64,000 nt of DNA, taken from positions 1 to 64,000 of the forward strand of contig CALKRN010000003.1 in NCBI GenBank assembly GCA_937989665.1. Direction: 5' to 3'. Shown here piece by piece: positions 9,496-18,953 of this stretch (within the stretch, counting starts at the first letter, position 1; each line of letters starts with the position of its first letter). The translations under genes and the position numbers were made by a program. A model generated the notes under the pieces. The model searched no databases. It was not told the DNA's origin and was given only the letters and a program-made list of their open reading frames with translations. The stretch is from an uncultured Desulfomicrobiaceae bacterium. Its GTDB lineage: Bacteria; Desulfobacterota; Desulfovibrionia; Desulfovibrionales; Desulfomicrobiaceae.

Positions 9496-11439
9496 CTACA
9501 CCAACCCTACCTCCCAGTTCCAAAGCCCGGCCCGTTCTTTGCGGGGCACAGTCTTCGGTATCCACTCGTGGAGGGTGGCAAAGACGCGGTAGCCCGCGCG
9601 GCGCAGCGTCTCCTGATAGGGGCTTAGATCCAGTTCCCAATTGGGATACACCCAAAAAAGACCGCCGTGAAGCTGCGTCCAGAAGACCTCACCTTTGGGG
9701 CTCGTGAGCGGCTCTCCATCACGCACGGCATCCGCCCGGATGCGGGCAACGCAGGCGGGCAGCATCCCGCCCTGGACGATCCCAAGCGGCAGGGGGCTTG
9801 TCGTTGGCAGGGCAAGGAAGCTCTCTGCATCGAGTTCCGGAGAAACGAAGGCCCCAGCACACCCCAGACGCTCTACCATGGCCAAAGCCAGAGGATTGGC
9901 CAGATGGCAGAACGGCCCAGCCCATGCCTCACTGCGCGCAGAAATCAGGGCCCGCTGCCACGGCGCACCGAGGACAAAGCGCCGGCCGCCCAGGCGCTCT
10001 ATATCGGCGAGGTGTTCGGCATACGGGACTTCTTCCTCAGGCCAGATAATAGGAGGCAACCACCACCACAGCCGACGAAAAAGGGTACGGGAAAACCGCC
10101 GCTCCACACCCGGGGAAAACCAAATCCCGTGCTCTCCCTGGCGCCCCAAATTCTGGGGCAAGCGCCGCCAGACCTCCATGGCCACTGGGCGTGATGCCCG
10201 CCCTTGAGGTCGATATGCCGGCACGGTGGGACAAAAACTCGAAGCTGGGGTCTGGGGCGGCTCAGGCAGTCGCTCGCGCCATTGGCGCAGGATGCGCCCA
10301 AGCTCTGGCGGGCGGCGATCGATAAGAAACACCGGCTTACCTTGGGCCGGTCGCGGCAAATCGAGACGGCCCCCTTTGGGAATGGCTCGGCGCACCGGGA
10401 TCGTAAAGGCCCCGCCCGCATCCTCCACCCCCACCCGAAGCAGATCGCCAGGCAAGAGCTCCTCACGCAGGACGACGTGGGGTTTGGCCCCCCCCTGAAC
10501 CATTCCCACGAGCAAGCCAGAGGCGGTGTGCGGCCGCACCGCCAGTGGAGAACGAGGTTTATGGCCAAGAAACCGATAGCGTGTCTGGGGCCGGCCCAAG
10601 GCTAAGACCAGCAGGTCTTCGGCCTCACGCCGGGCCTGGGGGTCATGGCCTTGGTCGCGGATGAGCTGGTAGGCCCGCACGGTATGAAACACGAAATGGG
10701 GCCCTTTGCGGCGGCCTTCGATCTTCCACGCCCGTACCGCCGGTACCGCAAGAAGCAGCCGGGCAAGGACGCCAATGCCGAGGTCATCGCACGAAAACAG
10801 GGATGCAAACTCCCCCTTGCGGTGGTAGCGGCGCCGGCACGGCTGGAGGCAGCGGCCTCGCAGCCCACTCTTGCCCCCGAGGAGGCTCGACCAGCTGCAG
10901 CGCCCAGAAACAGCATAGCACAGCGCCCCATGGACAAACACCTCGAGCTCAAGACCTGGCGGGAGGGCCCGTGCTACGGTCTTAATTTCATCCAAGGACA
11001 GTTCCCGTGGCAGCACGACCCGTCGGATTCCCATTGCAGCCGCGAGGGACATCCCTCGAGAGGGGCTTGCTGCGGCGAGGGTAGAAAGGTGCAGTTCGCC
11101 TTCAAAACCAGTTTGGCGAGTTAATTCCACCAAGGCCATATCCTGAAAAATAAGGGCATCGGGTGCCACGACCCGAGCGAGCCGATCCAAAAGACGCCCT
11201 GCCGGGGAGAGATCCCCGGGTTTGAGCAGGGTATTCATGGCCACATACACCCGTCGGCCTTCCTCGTGGGCCAAGGCCGTTAGGGCGGCAAGTTCGGCAA
11301 GGGCAAAATTGTCGGCCTCCATGCGGGCAGAAAAGTGCTTCAGACCGCAGTACACCGCATCGGCACCCGCAGCCAGAGCCGCGAGAAAGCTCTCGCTATC
11401 CCCGGCAGGGGCAAGGATTTCAGGAAAATTGGTGTTCAT
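9496..11439 (-). CDS. Peptidase U32 family protein (RlhA/YhbU-like)
   Basis: 647 residues. U32 proteins are annotated as collagenase-like peptidases, but characterised bacterial members hydroxylate 23S rRNA or ubiquinone precursors using an Fe-S cluster. The N-terminal TIM barrel opens PEILAPAGDSESFLAALAAG with AVYCGLKHFSAR, as expected. The cysteine cluster around residues 170-205 (CYAVSGRCSW, then LRGRCLQPCRRRY) is intact. The C-terminal half is the extended domain seen in the long version of the family. It lies 9 nt behind cysK, so the two are probably cotranscribed. Substrate unknown. Confidence 0.85.
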   Translation of the reverse strand: MNTNFPEILAPAGDSESFLAALAAGADAVYCGLKHFSARMEADNFALAELAALTALAHEEGRRVYVAMNTLLKPGDLSPAGRLLDRLARVVAPDALIFQDMALVELTRQTGFEGELHLSTLAAASPSRGMSLAAAMGIRRVVLPRELSLDEIKTVARALPPGLELEVFVHGALCYAVSGRCSWSSLLGGKSGLRGRCLQPCRRRYHRKGEFASLFSCDDLGIGVLARLLLAVPAVRAWKIEGRRKGPHFVFHTVRAYQLIRDQGHDPQARREAEDLLVLALGRPQTRYRFLGHKPRSPLAVRPHTASGLLVGMVQGGAKPHVVLREELLPGDLLRVGVEDAGGAFTIPVRRAIPKGGRLDLPRPAQGKPVFLIDRRPPELGRILRQWRERLPEPPQTPASSFCPTVPAYRPQGRASRPVAMEVWRRLPQNLGRQGEHGIWFSPGVERRFSRTLFRRLWWWLPPIIWPEEEVPYAEHLADIERLGGRRFVLGAPWQRALISARSEAWAGPFCHLANPLALAMVERLGCAGAFVSPELDAESFLALPTTSPLPLGIVQGGMLPACVARIRADAVRDGEPLTSPKGEVFWTQLHGGLFWVYPNWELDLSPYQETLRRAGYRVFATLHEWIPKTVPRKERAGLWNWEVGLV

Positions 11440-11448
11440 GCCGTCCTG

Positions 11449-12336
11449 CTAAAGGAGAGAAGTACTAAAATACCGTTCTGCGCGGTCGGGGAGGACCGTG
11501 GCAATGACCCCGGAGAGCTTGCGCCGCATCTGGCGGCAGGCCCAGACGTTGGCCCCCGAAGAAATCCCCACCAAGAGGCCAAAGTCCCGTCCCAACGCTC
11601 GAGTGGTGGTAATGGCATCCTCATCAGAGACCTCGATGACCTCATCCACCAATCGGGTATCGAGGATCGCAGGGATAAACCCATCGCCGATGCCCTGGAT
11701 TTGATGGAGCCCTGGCTCGTGCCCCAAGAGGGCGGCGACATTCTTAGGCTCCACAGCCACAATGCGCACCCCTGGACGATGCTCTTTCAGAAACGAACCC
11801 ACCCCCTGGAGGGTGCCGCCACTGCCCACTCCCGCCACAAAACAATCGATCTCGCCCCCGGTCTGGCGCCAAAGCTCACGGGCCGTTTCCTCATAGTGGA
11901 CGCGGGGGTTGTCCGGATTTTCAAATTGCTGGGGGACAAACACCCGTGGGTCCTCGGCCTGCATCTGCCGTACCCGCTCCACGGCACCAGCAATGCTTGC
12001 TTCCGCCGGCGTGAGGACAAGTTCTGCGCCAAGGCAGCGGATGAGTTTTTTACGCTCCTCGCTCATGTTCTCCGGCATGACAATGCGCACGGCATAGCCT
12101 TTGAGACGGCCCACGAGGGCAATGCCAATGCCCGTATTGCCACTGGTAGGTTCCACAATGATGGAGTCTGGCCGCAGGCGGCCATCGCGCTCAGCCCCCT
12201 CCAGCATGGCCAAGGCCACACGGTCCTTGATGCTGCCGCCAGGATTGAGAAACTCTGCCTTGGCCACAAGGCGTTCTCCGGGGAACTCAAAGAGGGGGGT
12301 ATTGCCAATGAGGCTCAAAATAGAATCCGTGCGCAT
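11449..12336 (-). CDS. cysK: Cysteine synthase (O-acetylserine sulfhydrylase)
   Basis: PLP enzyme that makes cysteine from O-acetylserine and sulfide. 295 residues, near the usual 300. It shows the N-terminal LSLIGNTPLFEF, the PLP-lysine motif NPGGSIKDRVA, the substrate loop EPTSGNTGIG, and the phosphate-binding glycine loop GVGSGGTLQGVG. The ATG at 12336 has GAGG 6-7 nt upstream; a longer frame to 12357 is less likely. CysM-type enzymes are hard to exclude on sequence alone. It is divergent from the hyf-like operon. Confidence 0.92.
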   Translation of the reverse strand: MRTDSILSLIGNTPLFEFPGERLVAKAEFLNPGGSIKDRVALAMLEGAERDGRLRPDSIIVEPTSGNTGIGIALVGRLKGYAVRIVMPENMSEERKKLIRCLGAELVLTPAEASIAGAVERVRQMQAEDPRVFVPQQFENPDNPRVHYEETARELWRQTGGEIDCFVAGVGSGGTLQGVGSFLKEHRPGVRIVAVEPKNVAALLGHEPGLHQIQGIGDGFIPAILDTRLVDEVIEVSDEDAITTTRALGRDFGLLVGISSGANVWACRQMRRKLSGVIATVLPDRAERYFSTSLL

Positions 12337-12350
12337 TGTTCCTCGCTTCG

Positions 12351-12373
12351 CCCCCACATGGGGGGTCTTTTTC
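12351..12373 (+). terminator. Terminator-like hairpin in the cysK/hyf intergenic region
   Basis: CCCCC-ACAT-GGGGG followed by TCTTTTTCT reads as an intrinsic terminator on the plus strand. No plus-strand gene lies upstream, so it could be a leader attenuator of the hyf-like operon or end an antisense transcript across cysK. The 5-bp stem is short. Confidence 0.35.
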
Positions 12374-12447
12374 TGCTGGACAGCACGCTACATAGCGGGG
12401 GGAGATGCTCGTTGGCAAGGCAGACGGCAGCCGAGCCCAATTTTTCG

Positions 12448-12474
12448 TGGACAAACTGAAAACAGCACTATAAG
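12448..12474 (+). promoter_or_regulatory. Possible sigma70-type promoter for the hyf-like operon
   Basis: TGGACA (12448-12453) and TATAAG (12469-12474) are separated by 15 bases, about 47 bases ahead of the first gene's ATG. The spacing is short, so this is a tentative call. Confidence 0.3.
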
Positions 12475-12520
12475 CGCCACCTGCCCCGTTGTTGGTCCAA
12501 AGTCGGGGAGGAGTCGCATC

Positions 12521-14461
12521 ATGGTGTGGTGGGTGCTTGGAAGTTTGACGGCAGGGGCCGTGGTGTCGGCCATGGCTGGCCGGTCCCGTCTCGGGGCCAT
12601 CCTCGGGCCAGCGGTGCTCGTAGCCGCCTGTGCCGTAGGCCTTGGTTTGACCTTGAGCAACGCCCCTGAAGGTTGGACGATTCCCCTGCCCGTCGGCGCA
12701 GGGGCCTTACGCCTCGATGCCCTGACGCGGTGGTTCCTCCTTCCCCTGTTCGCAGGAGGAGCGGTGGTCGGCTGCTATGGTGTCGGCTATCTCCACCATG
12801 CCGTAGGGCACCGGCATCTAGGCGGCCATTGGGGAATGGTCCTGCTCCTCTTTTTGGGAATGAGTCTCGTCTTTCTGGCCGATGATGGGTTCGTCTTCCT
12901 GCTCGGTTGGGAAATGATGAGTATCTCCCCCTTCTTTCTCGTGGCCTGGGAAGATACCGAAGCCTCCGTGCGCGAGGCCGCGTGGGAATACCTCGTGGCG
13001 GCCCACCTCGGCGGAGCCGCTCTGGTTGTCGGTTTTGCCCTCGCGGCAGTCCCTGGTGGCTGGTCGTTTGCCGCCATGCGCACCGCCTTACCCGGCTCAC
13101 CGCTGGCAACGGCAGCGCTCCTTCTCTGGATGCTTGGGTGCGGGGCCAAGGCGGGGCTCTTGCCGGCCCACGTCTGGCTCCCGGAAGCTCACCCGGCAGC
13201 ACCGAGCCACATCTCGGCCCTTATGTCCGGGCTCATGGTCAACACCGGGATCTATGGCCTTCTCCGTGGCCTCGAATTGGCGGGACTTCCAGGTGCCGGC
13301 GCAGGGGCAGCACTCCTGCTCATCGGTCTGGCCACAGCCTTGTATGGCGCCCTTCAGGCCATGGTGCAGACAAATGCCAAACGGATCCTCGCCTTCAGCA
13401 CCGTCGAAAACATGGGGCTCATCGTCCTCGGCATCGGAACAGGATTGCTCGGACTCGCCCATGGCCAGGAGGTCACCGCATGGCTTGGGTTTCTTGCGGC
13501 CCTCATGCACCTTTTCCACCATAGCCTCTTCAAAAGCCTTCTCTTTCTCGGTGTGGGGGTCGTCCTGGAAACCACAGGTACCGTGCACCTCAACGAATTG
13601 GGAGGCCTGGCCCAGCGTTTGCCATGGACCAGCCGGTGCATGGCCGTTGGGGTGGCGACCGGCGCTGGTATCCCGCCGTTTTGCGGTTTGATAGGCGAAG
13701 TCCTCTTGTTTGCGGCCCTCGCCACTGGAGTGGGGTTCCCGGACGCCACGGCCCGCGCCCTTATGGCTGGAGGTTTTGTCGGTCTCGCTCTCGTGAGCGG
13801 CCTTATCTTGGCCGGAGGGGTGCGGCTCTTCGGCATCCTGATGGGAGGTGCCCCGCGCTCGGCCAAGGCGCAGACCGCGAAGGAACCCTCCTGGTCCATG
13901 CGCGGTCCCGCCGCCATCCTCGCGGCGAGCTGTTGGCTCGCGGCCATCGCCGCGCCCCTCGTGCTGGGTCTCGCCCTTCCTGCTGCTGGTGTCCTCCTCG
14001 GAACCGCCCCGGACCTCACCCCCGTTGTGCGGATGGTCGCGCAGATTGCCCAGGTGGCCCTTGTGGTGACGGCAGTTCTCGTCGTCCTCTTTCTGGCACG
14101 ACGCGCACTACCCGGGCATGCCGACGCCCGTAGCTTTCGCACCTGGGACTGTGGCTTTGCGGCCCCAACCCCTCGCATGCAGTACACGGCCTTTGGCTTT
14201 GCCCATCCCCTATGGCGGGCCATCGGCCGGATTACCGGGAGCCAGGTGATGGTCCGCCTTGGCCACGGCTATTTTCCGGCCCACGGCGAAGTCGTGGTCT
14301 CTACCGCGGACCCCATCCGGGGCGTATGGTCCCGACTCTTCGAGGCCGTCCGCCTCGGTTGTGACGCCCTCAAATGGTTCCAGCATGGCCGCATCCAGCT
14401 TTATGTCTGCACGCTGGCGGCCGTCCTCCTCGGCCTTCTCCTCTGGCAACTCGGATGGTAA
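12521..14461 (+). CDS. hyfB: Antiporter-like membrane subunit of an Ehr/Hyf-type complex (HyfB-like)
   Basis: 646-residue polytopic protein of the NuoL/NuoN/MrpD (Proton_antipo_M) family, thought to conduct H+ or Na+ when the complex turns over. The central region has KAGLLPAHVWLPEAHPAAPS with the conserved Lys and His, then HISALMSGLMVNTGIYGLL, LAFSTVENMGLI, and HSLFKSLLFLGVG, all diagnostic of the family. The start is ATG 12521 with GGGGAGGAG at 12504-12512; the open frame extends far upstream but into non-homologous sequence. It is the first gene of a six-gene operon, and the next gene begins 4 nt after its stop. Confidence 0.88.
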   Translation: MVWWVLGSLTAGAVVSAMAGRSRLGAILGPAVLVAACAVGLGLTLSNAPEGWTIPLPVGAGALRLDALTRWFLLPLFAGGAVVGCYGVGYLHHAVGHRHLGGHWGMVLLLFLGMSLVFLADDGFVFLLGWEMMSISPFFLVAWEDTEASVREAAWEYLVAAHLGGAALVVGFALAAVPGGWSFAAMRTALPGSPLATAALLLWMLGCGAKAGLLPAHVWLPEAHPAAPSHISALMSGLMVNTGIYGLLRGLELAGLPGAGAGAALLLIGLATALYGALQAMVQTNAKRILAFSTVENMGLIVLGIGTGLLGLAHGQEVTAWLGFLAALMHLFHHSLFKSLLFLGVGVVLETTGTVHLNELGGLAQRLPWTSRCMAVGVATGAGIPPFCGLIGEVLLFAALATGVGFPDATARALMAGGFVGLALVSGLILAGGVRLFGILMGGAPRSAKAQTAKEPSWSMRGPAAILAASCWLAAIAAPLVLGLALPAAGVLLGTAPDLTPVVRMVAQIAQVALVVTAVLVVLFLARRALPGHADARSFRTWDCGFAAPTPRMQYTAFGFAHPLWRAIGRITGSQVMVRLGHGYFPAHGEVVVSTADPIRGVWSRLFEAVRLGCDALKWFQHGRIQLYVCTLAAVLLGLLLWQLGW

Positions 14462-14465
14462 GGTT

Positions 14466-15359
14466 ATGCTCGTGCTCTCGTGGATCCTCGCGCTCGTCCT
14501 CGCACCCCTGCTCTTTGGAATCATCAACCGCATCAAGGCCCTGATGGCAGGACGACGTGGCCGCCCCCTGCTGCAAACCTATTTCGATCTCGCCAAACTC
14601 GTGCGCAAAGGCGTGGTGGTAAGCCCGACCACCTCCTGGGTCTTTCGCCTGGGGCCCATGCTCGCCGTGGCCGGGCCACTCGTGGCCCTCGCCCTTCTCC
14701 CATACGCCGGACGCCCTGGTCTGTGGTCTTTCCCCATGGACTTCGTGGTCCTGGCCTACGTTCTTGCCTTGCCCCGCCTCGGGACCATGCTCGCGGCGCT
14801 CGACACGGGATCAAGTTTCGAAGGGATGGGGGCGAGCCGGGAAGCCGCCTTTGGCGCCCTGGCCGAGCCAGGCTTCCTCGCTGCGCTCCTCGCCGCTGCC
14901 CCCCAAAGTGGGCTGCGGCTGGAGGAGATTGCGGCCGCCCAGGACCTCTTCCACAGCGGTGGGGCCCTCGTGTGCCTGGCGCTGCTGCTCCTGCTGCTGG
15001 TCGAAAACGCCCGCATGCCTGTGGATGACCCCAACACCCATCTCGAACTCACCATGATCCACGAGGTCATGGTCCTGGACCATAGCGGCCCGGAACTGGC
15101 AGCCATTACCTTTGGTGCGGCCCTCAAGCTTTGGGTGTTTGCGGCACTGCTGGCGGCCTTGGCCCTGCCGCTCGAGCGCATGGCCCCGCTGCCGGCCTTC
15201 GGCGCCCATCTGGTGGGAACCTTTGGAGTCGCCGCGGTGGTGGGGATGGTGGAGTCCCTCACCGCCCGCTTGCCACTGCCCCGCGTGCCAGCCTTCATCC
15301 TCAGCGGCACGGCCTGTGGCCTCGTCGTCCTCTTGATGGAAGTAGGAGGTGGACGATGA
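14466..15359 (+). CDS. hyfC: NuoH-like membrane anchor subunit (HyfC/HycD-like)
   Basis: 297 residues with about eight membrane segments. This is the subunit that couples the hydrophilic arm to the membrane antiporters, equivalent to NuoH of complex I. Family signatures are NRIKALMAGRRGRPLLQTYF near the N-terminus, followed by DLAKLVRKG, and ENARMPVDDPNTHLELTMIH, the conserved acidic loop facing the quinone-like cavity. The start ATG follows the hyfB stop by 4 nt and its own stop overlaps the next ATG (ATGA). Confidence 0.9.
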   Translation: MLVLSWILALVLAPLLFGIINRIKALMAGRRGRPLLQTYFDLAKLVRKGVVVSPTTSWVFRLGPMLAVAGPLVALALLPYAGRPGLWSFPMDFVVLAYVLALPRLGTMLAALDTGSSFEGMGASREAAFGALAEPGFLAALLAAAPQSGLRLEEIAAAQDLFHSGGALVCLALLLLLLVENARMPVDDPNTHLELTMIHEVMVLDHSGPELAAITFGAALKLWVFAALLAALALPLERMAPLPAFGAHLVGTFGVAAVVGMVESLTARLPLPRVPAFILSGTACGLVVLLMEVGGGR

Positions 15360-15991
15360 CCGCATCCACCCTCTCCCTCGCCTGCTGGGCGATCATTCTC
15401 GGCGATTTGATCCTCCTCGGCGCCGGGCGCATGCGCCATCTGCTGCTATTGACCGCGGCCCAAGGTCTCCTTTTGGGCCTGGTGACCGTGGGCGTCAGCC
15501 CAGGGATCGAGGGGTATATTGTCGCCGGAGCTGTGGCCACCCTCAAAGGCGGGATCTTTCCCTGGCTCTTGTGGCGCACCATGCGGCAGGTAGGCACCAG
15601 CGAAATCGTGGAGCCATTTATGGGCCTTGGCACCAGTATCCTCGTGGGCCTTGGTGGACTCGGCTTAGCCCTGTGGATCGACGCCCGCCTCCTCCTGCCC
15701 ATAGCCGCCCCGCCGCTTTTGATGCCCGCCGCCCTCACCACGGTACTCGCTGGCCTCGTCCTCATCGTCTTGCGCCACAAAGCCCTGACCCAAGTCATCG
15801 GCTACCTGACCATGGAAAACGGTATCTTTCTCCTCGGCACCCCCTTGGCTGGCCATGACGCCATGTGGATCGAGCTCCTCATCTTACTCGATCTCCTGGT
15901 GGCGGTTTTCGTCATGGGGATTGCCATCCACCACATCCGCCGCACCTTTGATTCCATCGACGTAGACCGTTTTTGCTCGTTACGGGATTAG
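15356..15991 (+). CDS. hyfE: NuoK-like small membrane subunit (HyfE-like)
   Basis: 211 residues, strongly hydrophobic, with six or seven membrane segments. HyfE proteins combine a NuoK-like core with extra helices. GYLTMENGIFLLGTPLAGH is the hallmark of the family, including the Glu in the membrane (MEN) expected for proton transfer. The C-terminus ends in a soluble RRTFDSIDVDRFCSLRD. It overlaps hyfC by 4 nt and is followed after 2 nt by the second antiporter-like gene, so translation is coupled. Confidence 0.85.
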   Translation: MTASTLSLACWAIILGDLILLGAGRMRHLLLLTAAQGLLLGLVTVGVSPGIEGYIVAGAVATLKGGIFPWLLWRTMRQVGTSEIVEPFMGLGTSILVGLGGLGLALWIDARLLLPIAAPPLLMPAALTTVLAGLVLIVLRHKALTQVIGYLTMENGIFLLGTPLAGHDAMWIELLILLDLLVAVFVMGIAIHHIRRTFDSIDVDRFCSLRD

Positions 15992-15993
15992 CC

Positions 15994-17469
15994 ATGCCTA
16001 TCGCCCTTGTTGTCCTCCCTGCTCTCGCCGGTATTCTCGCCCTCCTTCTCGCCAACGACGCCTTGCGTCGAGGGCTCCTCGTGGCCACGGCGCTGGCCCA
16101 TCTCAGCCTTCTTCTCGCGACAGCGGCCACCGCCACCGGGGACCCACACGCTCTTTTCGCCCTCGATGCCCCAGGCCTGCTCTTCCTGGGGCTAGCAAGC
16201 GTGCTCTTTGTCGCGACAAGCATCTACGCTGTCGGCTACCTGCGTGCCGAACGCACCGACGAACGCCCGGATTTTGTCGCCGGCGTAGTCTTCCGCAATG
16301 CCCCCGAACGGGTGTTCACGGCCTGCCTACTCTTTTTCCTCGCGGCCATGAGCCTCGTTTGCCTCACCCGCCACCTGGGACTCCTTTGGGTGGGGGTGGA
16401 GTGTACGACCCTCGCCAGTGCGCCACTTATCTATTTTCATCGCCACCACCGTTCCCTGGAGGCGACATGGAAGTATCTGCTCATCTGTTCCGTGGGCATC
16501 GCTTTTGCCCTCATGGGGCTTTTGTTCCTGAACTATGCCAGCCTCGGGCTGTCCGGGTCGCTTCATTTGGATCGCCTCCTGGCCGATGCCCCCACCATGC
16601 ACCCTGTTTGGCTCAAGGCCGCTTTTCTCTTTCTGCTTGTTGGCTATGGCTGCAAGATGGGCCTTGCCCCGATGCACCATTGGCTCCCCGATGCCCATAG
16701 CGAGGCCCCATCCCTCGTCTCCGCCCTCCTCTCCGGGGCCCTGCTCAACTGCGCTTTCTTGGGTATTATCCGCGGCCATCAGGTCTGTGCCGCAGCGGGC
16801 CTCGCCCCCTTCTCCGGGGGGATGCTCGTGCTCCTCGGCCTTGTTTCCCTGGGCACAGCCGCCGTGTTCGTCGTCGGCCAAGGCGATTTCAAACGGATGC
16901 TCGCCTACTCCAGCGTCGAACACATGGGGCTCCTTGCCTTGGCTTTAGGCACAGGCGGCAGTGCGGCCCTCTCCGGCATGCTCCACACCATCAACCACTC
17001 CTGTACTAAAGCGGCCTTGTTTCTCCTCTCGGGCAATATCCTTGCCTTGTACCACACCAAATCCTCCTACGACGCCCGAGGGCTTTTCCGCACCCTACCC
17101 ATTACCGGTGTCCTCTGGATGCTCGGTTTCCTCTCCATCACCGGTACCCCGCCGTTTGGGACCTTCGTCAGCGAGCTCGGCATCATCCACGGGCTGCTTG
17201 CCCAAGGGCGCTGGGGCGTGGCCACGATCACGATGGTGTGCCTTGCCGTCATCTTCGTGGGGATGTCCTCCGCCGTGGCCCGCATGGTCCACGGCCCCAA
17301 ACCACGCTACCTTGGCGGGATTGCTCGGGAGGACCTCTCCAGTGTGGGACCCTCGGCCTTCCTTGTGGCCGTGGTGTTGCTCCTCGGGATCGTCCAACCC
17401 GAGGGACTAAGGTGGCTGGTCGCTGCGGCCATGCGCGTGGCCAGTGGTATGGAGGAGGGCCTATGGTAG
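15994..17469 (+). CDS. hyfF: Second antiporter-like membrane subunit (HyfF-like)
   Basis: 491 residues, NuoN/MrpD-like. Conserved segments include MGLAPMHHWLPDAHSEAPS (Lys/His-bearing helix), FKRMLAYSSVEHMGLLAL and HTINHSCTKAALFLLSGN. It is shorter than HyfB and lacks an extra C-terminal segment. Two antiporter-like subunits in one complex is the arrangement of hydrogenase-4 and of Ehr complexes. Its stop overlaps the large-subunit start by 7 nt. Confidence 0.88.
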   Translation: MPIALVVLPALAGILALLLANDALRRGLLVATALAHLSLLLATAATATGDPHALFALDAPGLLFLGLASVLFVATSIYAVGYLRAERTDERPDFVAGVVFRNAPERVFTACLLFFLAAMSLVCLTRHLGLLWVGVECTTLASAPLIYFHRHHRSLEATWKYLLICSVGIAFALMGLLFLNYASLGLSGSLHLDRLLADAPTMHPVWLKAAFLFLLVGYGCKMGLAPMHHWLPDAHSEAPSLVSALLSGALLNCAFLGIIRGHQVCAAAGLAPFSGGMLVLLGLVSLGTAAVFVVGQGDFKRMLAYSSVEHMGLLALALGTGGSAALSGMLHTINHSCTKAALFLLSGNILALYHTKSSYDARGLFRTLPITGVLWMLGFLSITGTPPFGTFVSELGIIHGLLAQGRWGVATITMVCLAVIFVGMSSAVARMVHGPKPRYLGGIAREDLSSVGPSAFLVAVVLLLGIVQPEGLRWLVAAAMRVASGMEEGLW

Positions 17470-18944
17470 AATGGCATGTACACGATAGCCTGACCGTGGA
17501 GGCCATCCCGGTCCTGACGGCAGAGGACTTTCGGATGGCCGTCGCAAACGCCGTAGACCAAGGCGCCCGGCTGGTGGCTTTTTTCGCCGCCCCAACAGTG
17601 GGGGGAGCGACACGCCTCTATGCCATCCTCGCCTGGGATGGCCGCAGCTGCCTCCAGGCCCTGGCTACGGACCCTGGGTTTGGTTACCCCAGCCTAACCC
17701 CCATCTGTCCGCAAGCCCATTGGTTTGAGCGCGAAATCTTCGAAGTCCACGGCATTACCCCCCACAACCATCCGTGGCTCAAGCCCATCCGCTTCCATGA
17801 CCGCCAGGATGGAGGGGAGCGTCCGGCGCCTTGTGTCACCGAATATTTCACCGTGCACGGCTCCGAAGTCCATGAGGTCGCCGTGGGGCCAGTGCATGCT
17901 GGCATCATCGAACCTGGACATTTCCGTTTCCAATGCCTCGGAGAAACCGTGCTGCATCTCGAGATCAGTCTCGGCTACCAGCACCGTGGCATCGAGGCCC
18001 AATTACCTGGCGGCCCGGACCGGCGCACCATCCATTTCATGGAGACCGCTGCTGGCGACACGACGATGGGCCATACCTGGGCCCATTGTGCGGCCCTGGA
18101 GGCCATCGCTGGGGTACGCCCCTCGCCACGTGCCCAGGCCATCCGCGCCATTGCCCTCGAATTGGAGCGCCTGGCCAACCATACGGGGGACCTCGGGGCA
18201 TTGGCTCTCGACATGGGCTTTTTGCCCACCTCGTCCTTTTGCGGCCGGCTGCGCGGTGATTTCCTCAACATGACGGCCCTTGTCTGCGGCAACCGCTTTG
18301 GCCGGGGGCTGGTGCGCCCTGGTGGCGTCGTCTGGGATATTGAACCAGAGCGTGCCCAAGAGCTCCTCCGGCGCGTACGCACCACGGTGCGCGATGTGCG
18401 CGGTGCCGTGCGCCTCTTCCTTGAGTCCTCCATGGCCCGCAATCGCTTGGAAAACACCGGCGCCCTCGCCGTCGAGCATGCCGTTCGCTTGGGGCTCGTC
18501 GGTCCGGCAGCCCGTGCCTGTGGCGTCGTGCGCGATGACCGCTGGTCCTATCCCCAGCCGGATGTCCCTCTCCCAGCAGGGACCCCCGCCACGGGGGAGG
18601 GCGGCGACCTCCTCGCCCGAGCCATGGTCCGTGCCCAAGAGATCGAGACCAGCGCCGCCCTGGTGGAACGATTGCTCCAGGAACTCCCCCACGGACCACT
18701 CCTGCTGCCCATGCCCAAACTTCCCCCCCAGCGCATGGCTGTTTCCCTTATAGAGGCCTGGCGGGGAGAAGTCTGCCACGTCGTAGCCACGGATGGTGAG
18801 GGACGCTTTGCCTGGTACAAGGTCGTCGATCCTTCGTTCCACAACTGGTTTGGCCTGACCATGGTCCTGCGGGGGACGGAGATCTCCGATTTTCCCCTGT
18901 GCAACAAAAGCTTCAACCTGTCCTATTGCGGACACGACCTCTAG
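17463..18944 (+). CDS. NuoC-NuoD-like large subunit lacking [NiFe] ligands (HyfG-like, Ehr type)
   Basis: 493 residues. Residues 1 to about 115 are a NuoC-like (30 kDa) domain with CPQAHWFEREIFEVHGI. The rest is NuoD/hydrogenase-large-subunit-like, with LEISLGYQHRGIE. Where group 4 hydrogenases have RxCGxC, this protein reads ETAAGDTTMGHTWAHC (residues 194-209). At the C-terminus it has DFPLCNKSFNLSYCGHDL instead of DPCxxC. The two C-terminal cysteines are nine residues apart, not CxxC. It therefore cannot bind a normal [NiFe] centre and resembles NuoD or Ehr proteins. Its redox partner and function are unknown; it sits between antiporter and Fe-S subunits. Confidence 0.85.
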   Translation: MVEWHVHDSLTVEAIPVLTAEDFRMAVANAVDQGARLVAFFAAPTVGGATRLYAILAWDGRSCLQALATDPGFGYPSLTPICPQAHWFEREIFEVHGITPHNHPWLKPIRFHDRQDGGERPAPCVTEYFTVHGSEVHEVAVGPVHAGIIEPGHFRFQCLGETVLHLEISLGYQHRGIEAQLPGGPDRRTIHFMETAAGDTTMGHTWAHCAALEAIAGVRPSPRAQAIRAIALELERLANHTGDLGALALDMGFLPTSSFCGRLRGDFLNMTALVCGNRFGRGLVRPGGVVWDIEPERAQELLRRVRTTVRDVRGAVRLFLESSMARNRLENTGALAVEHAVRLGLVGPAARACGVVRDDRWSYPQPDVPLPAGTPATGEGGDLLARAMVRAQEIETSAALVERLLQELPHGPLLLPMPKLPPQRMAVSLIEAWRGEVCHVVATDGEGRFAWYKVVDPSFHNWFGLTMVLRGTEISDFPLCNKSFNLSYCGHDL

Positions 18945-18953
18945 GAGCCCAGC

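Noticed and set aside
12907-13524. Long overlapping frames within the hyf-like genes
   Set aside because: GC-rich shadow frames with high Arg/Pro/Gly content and no family similarity.
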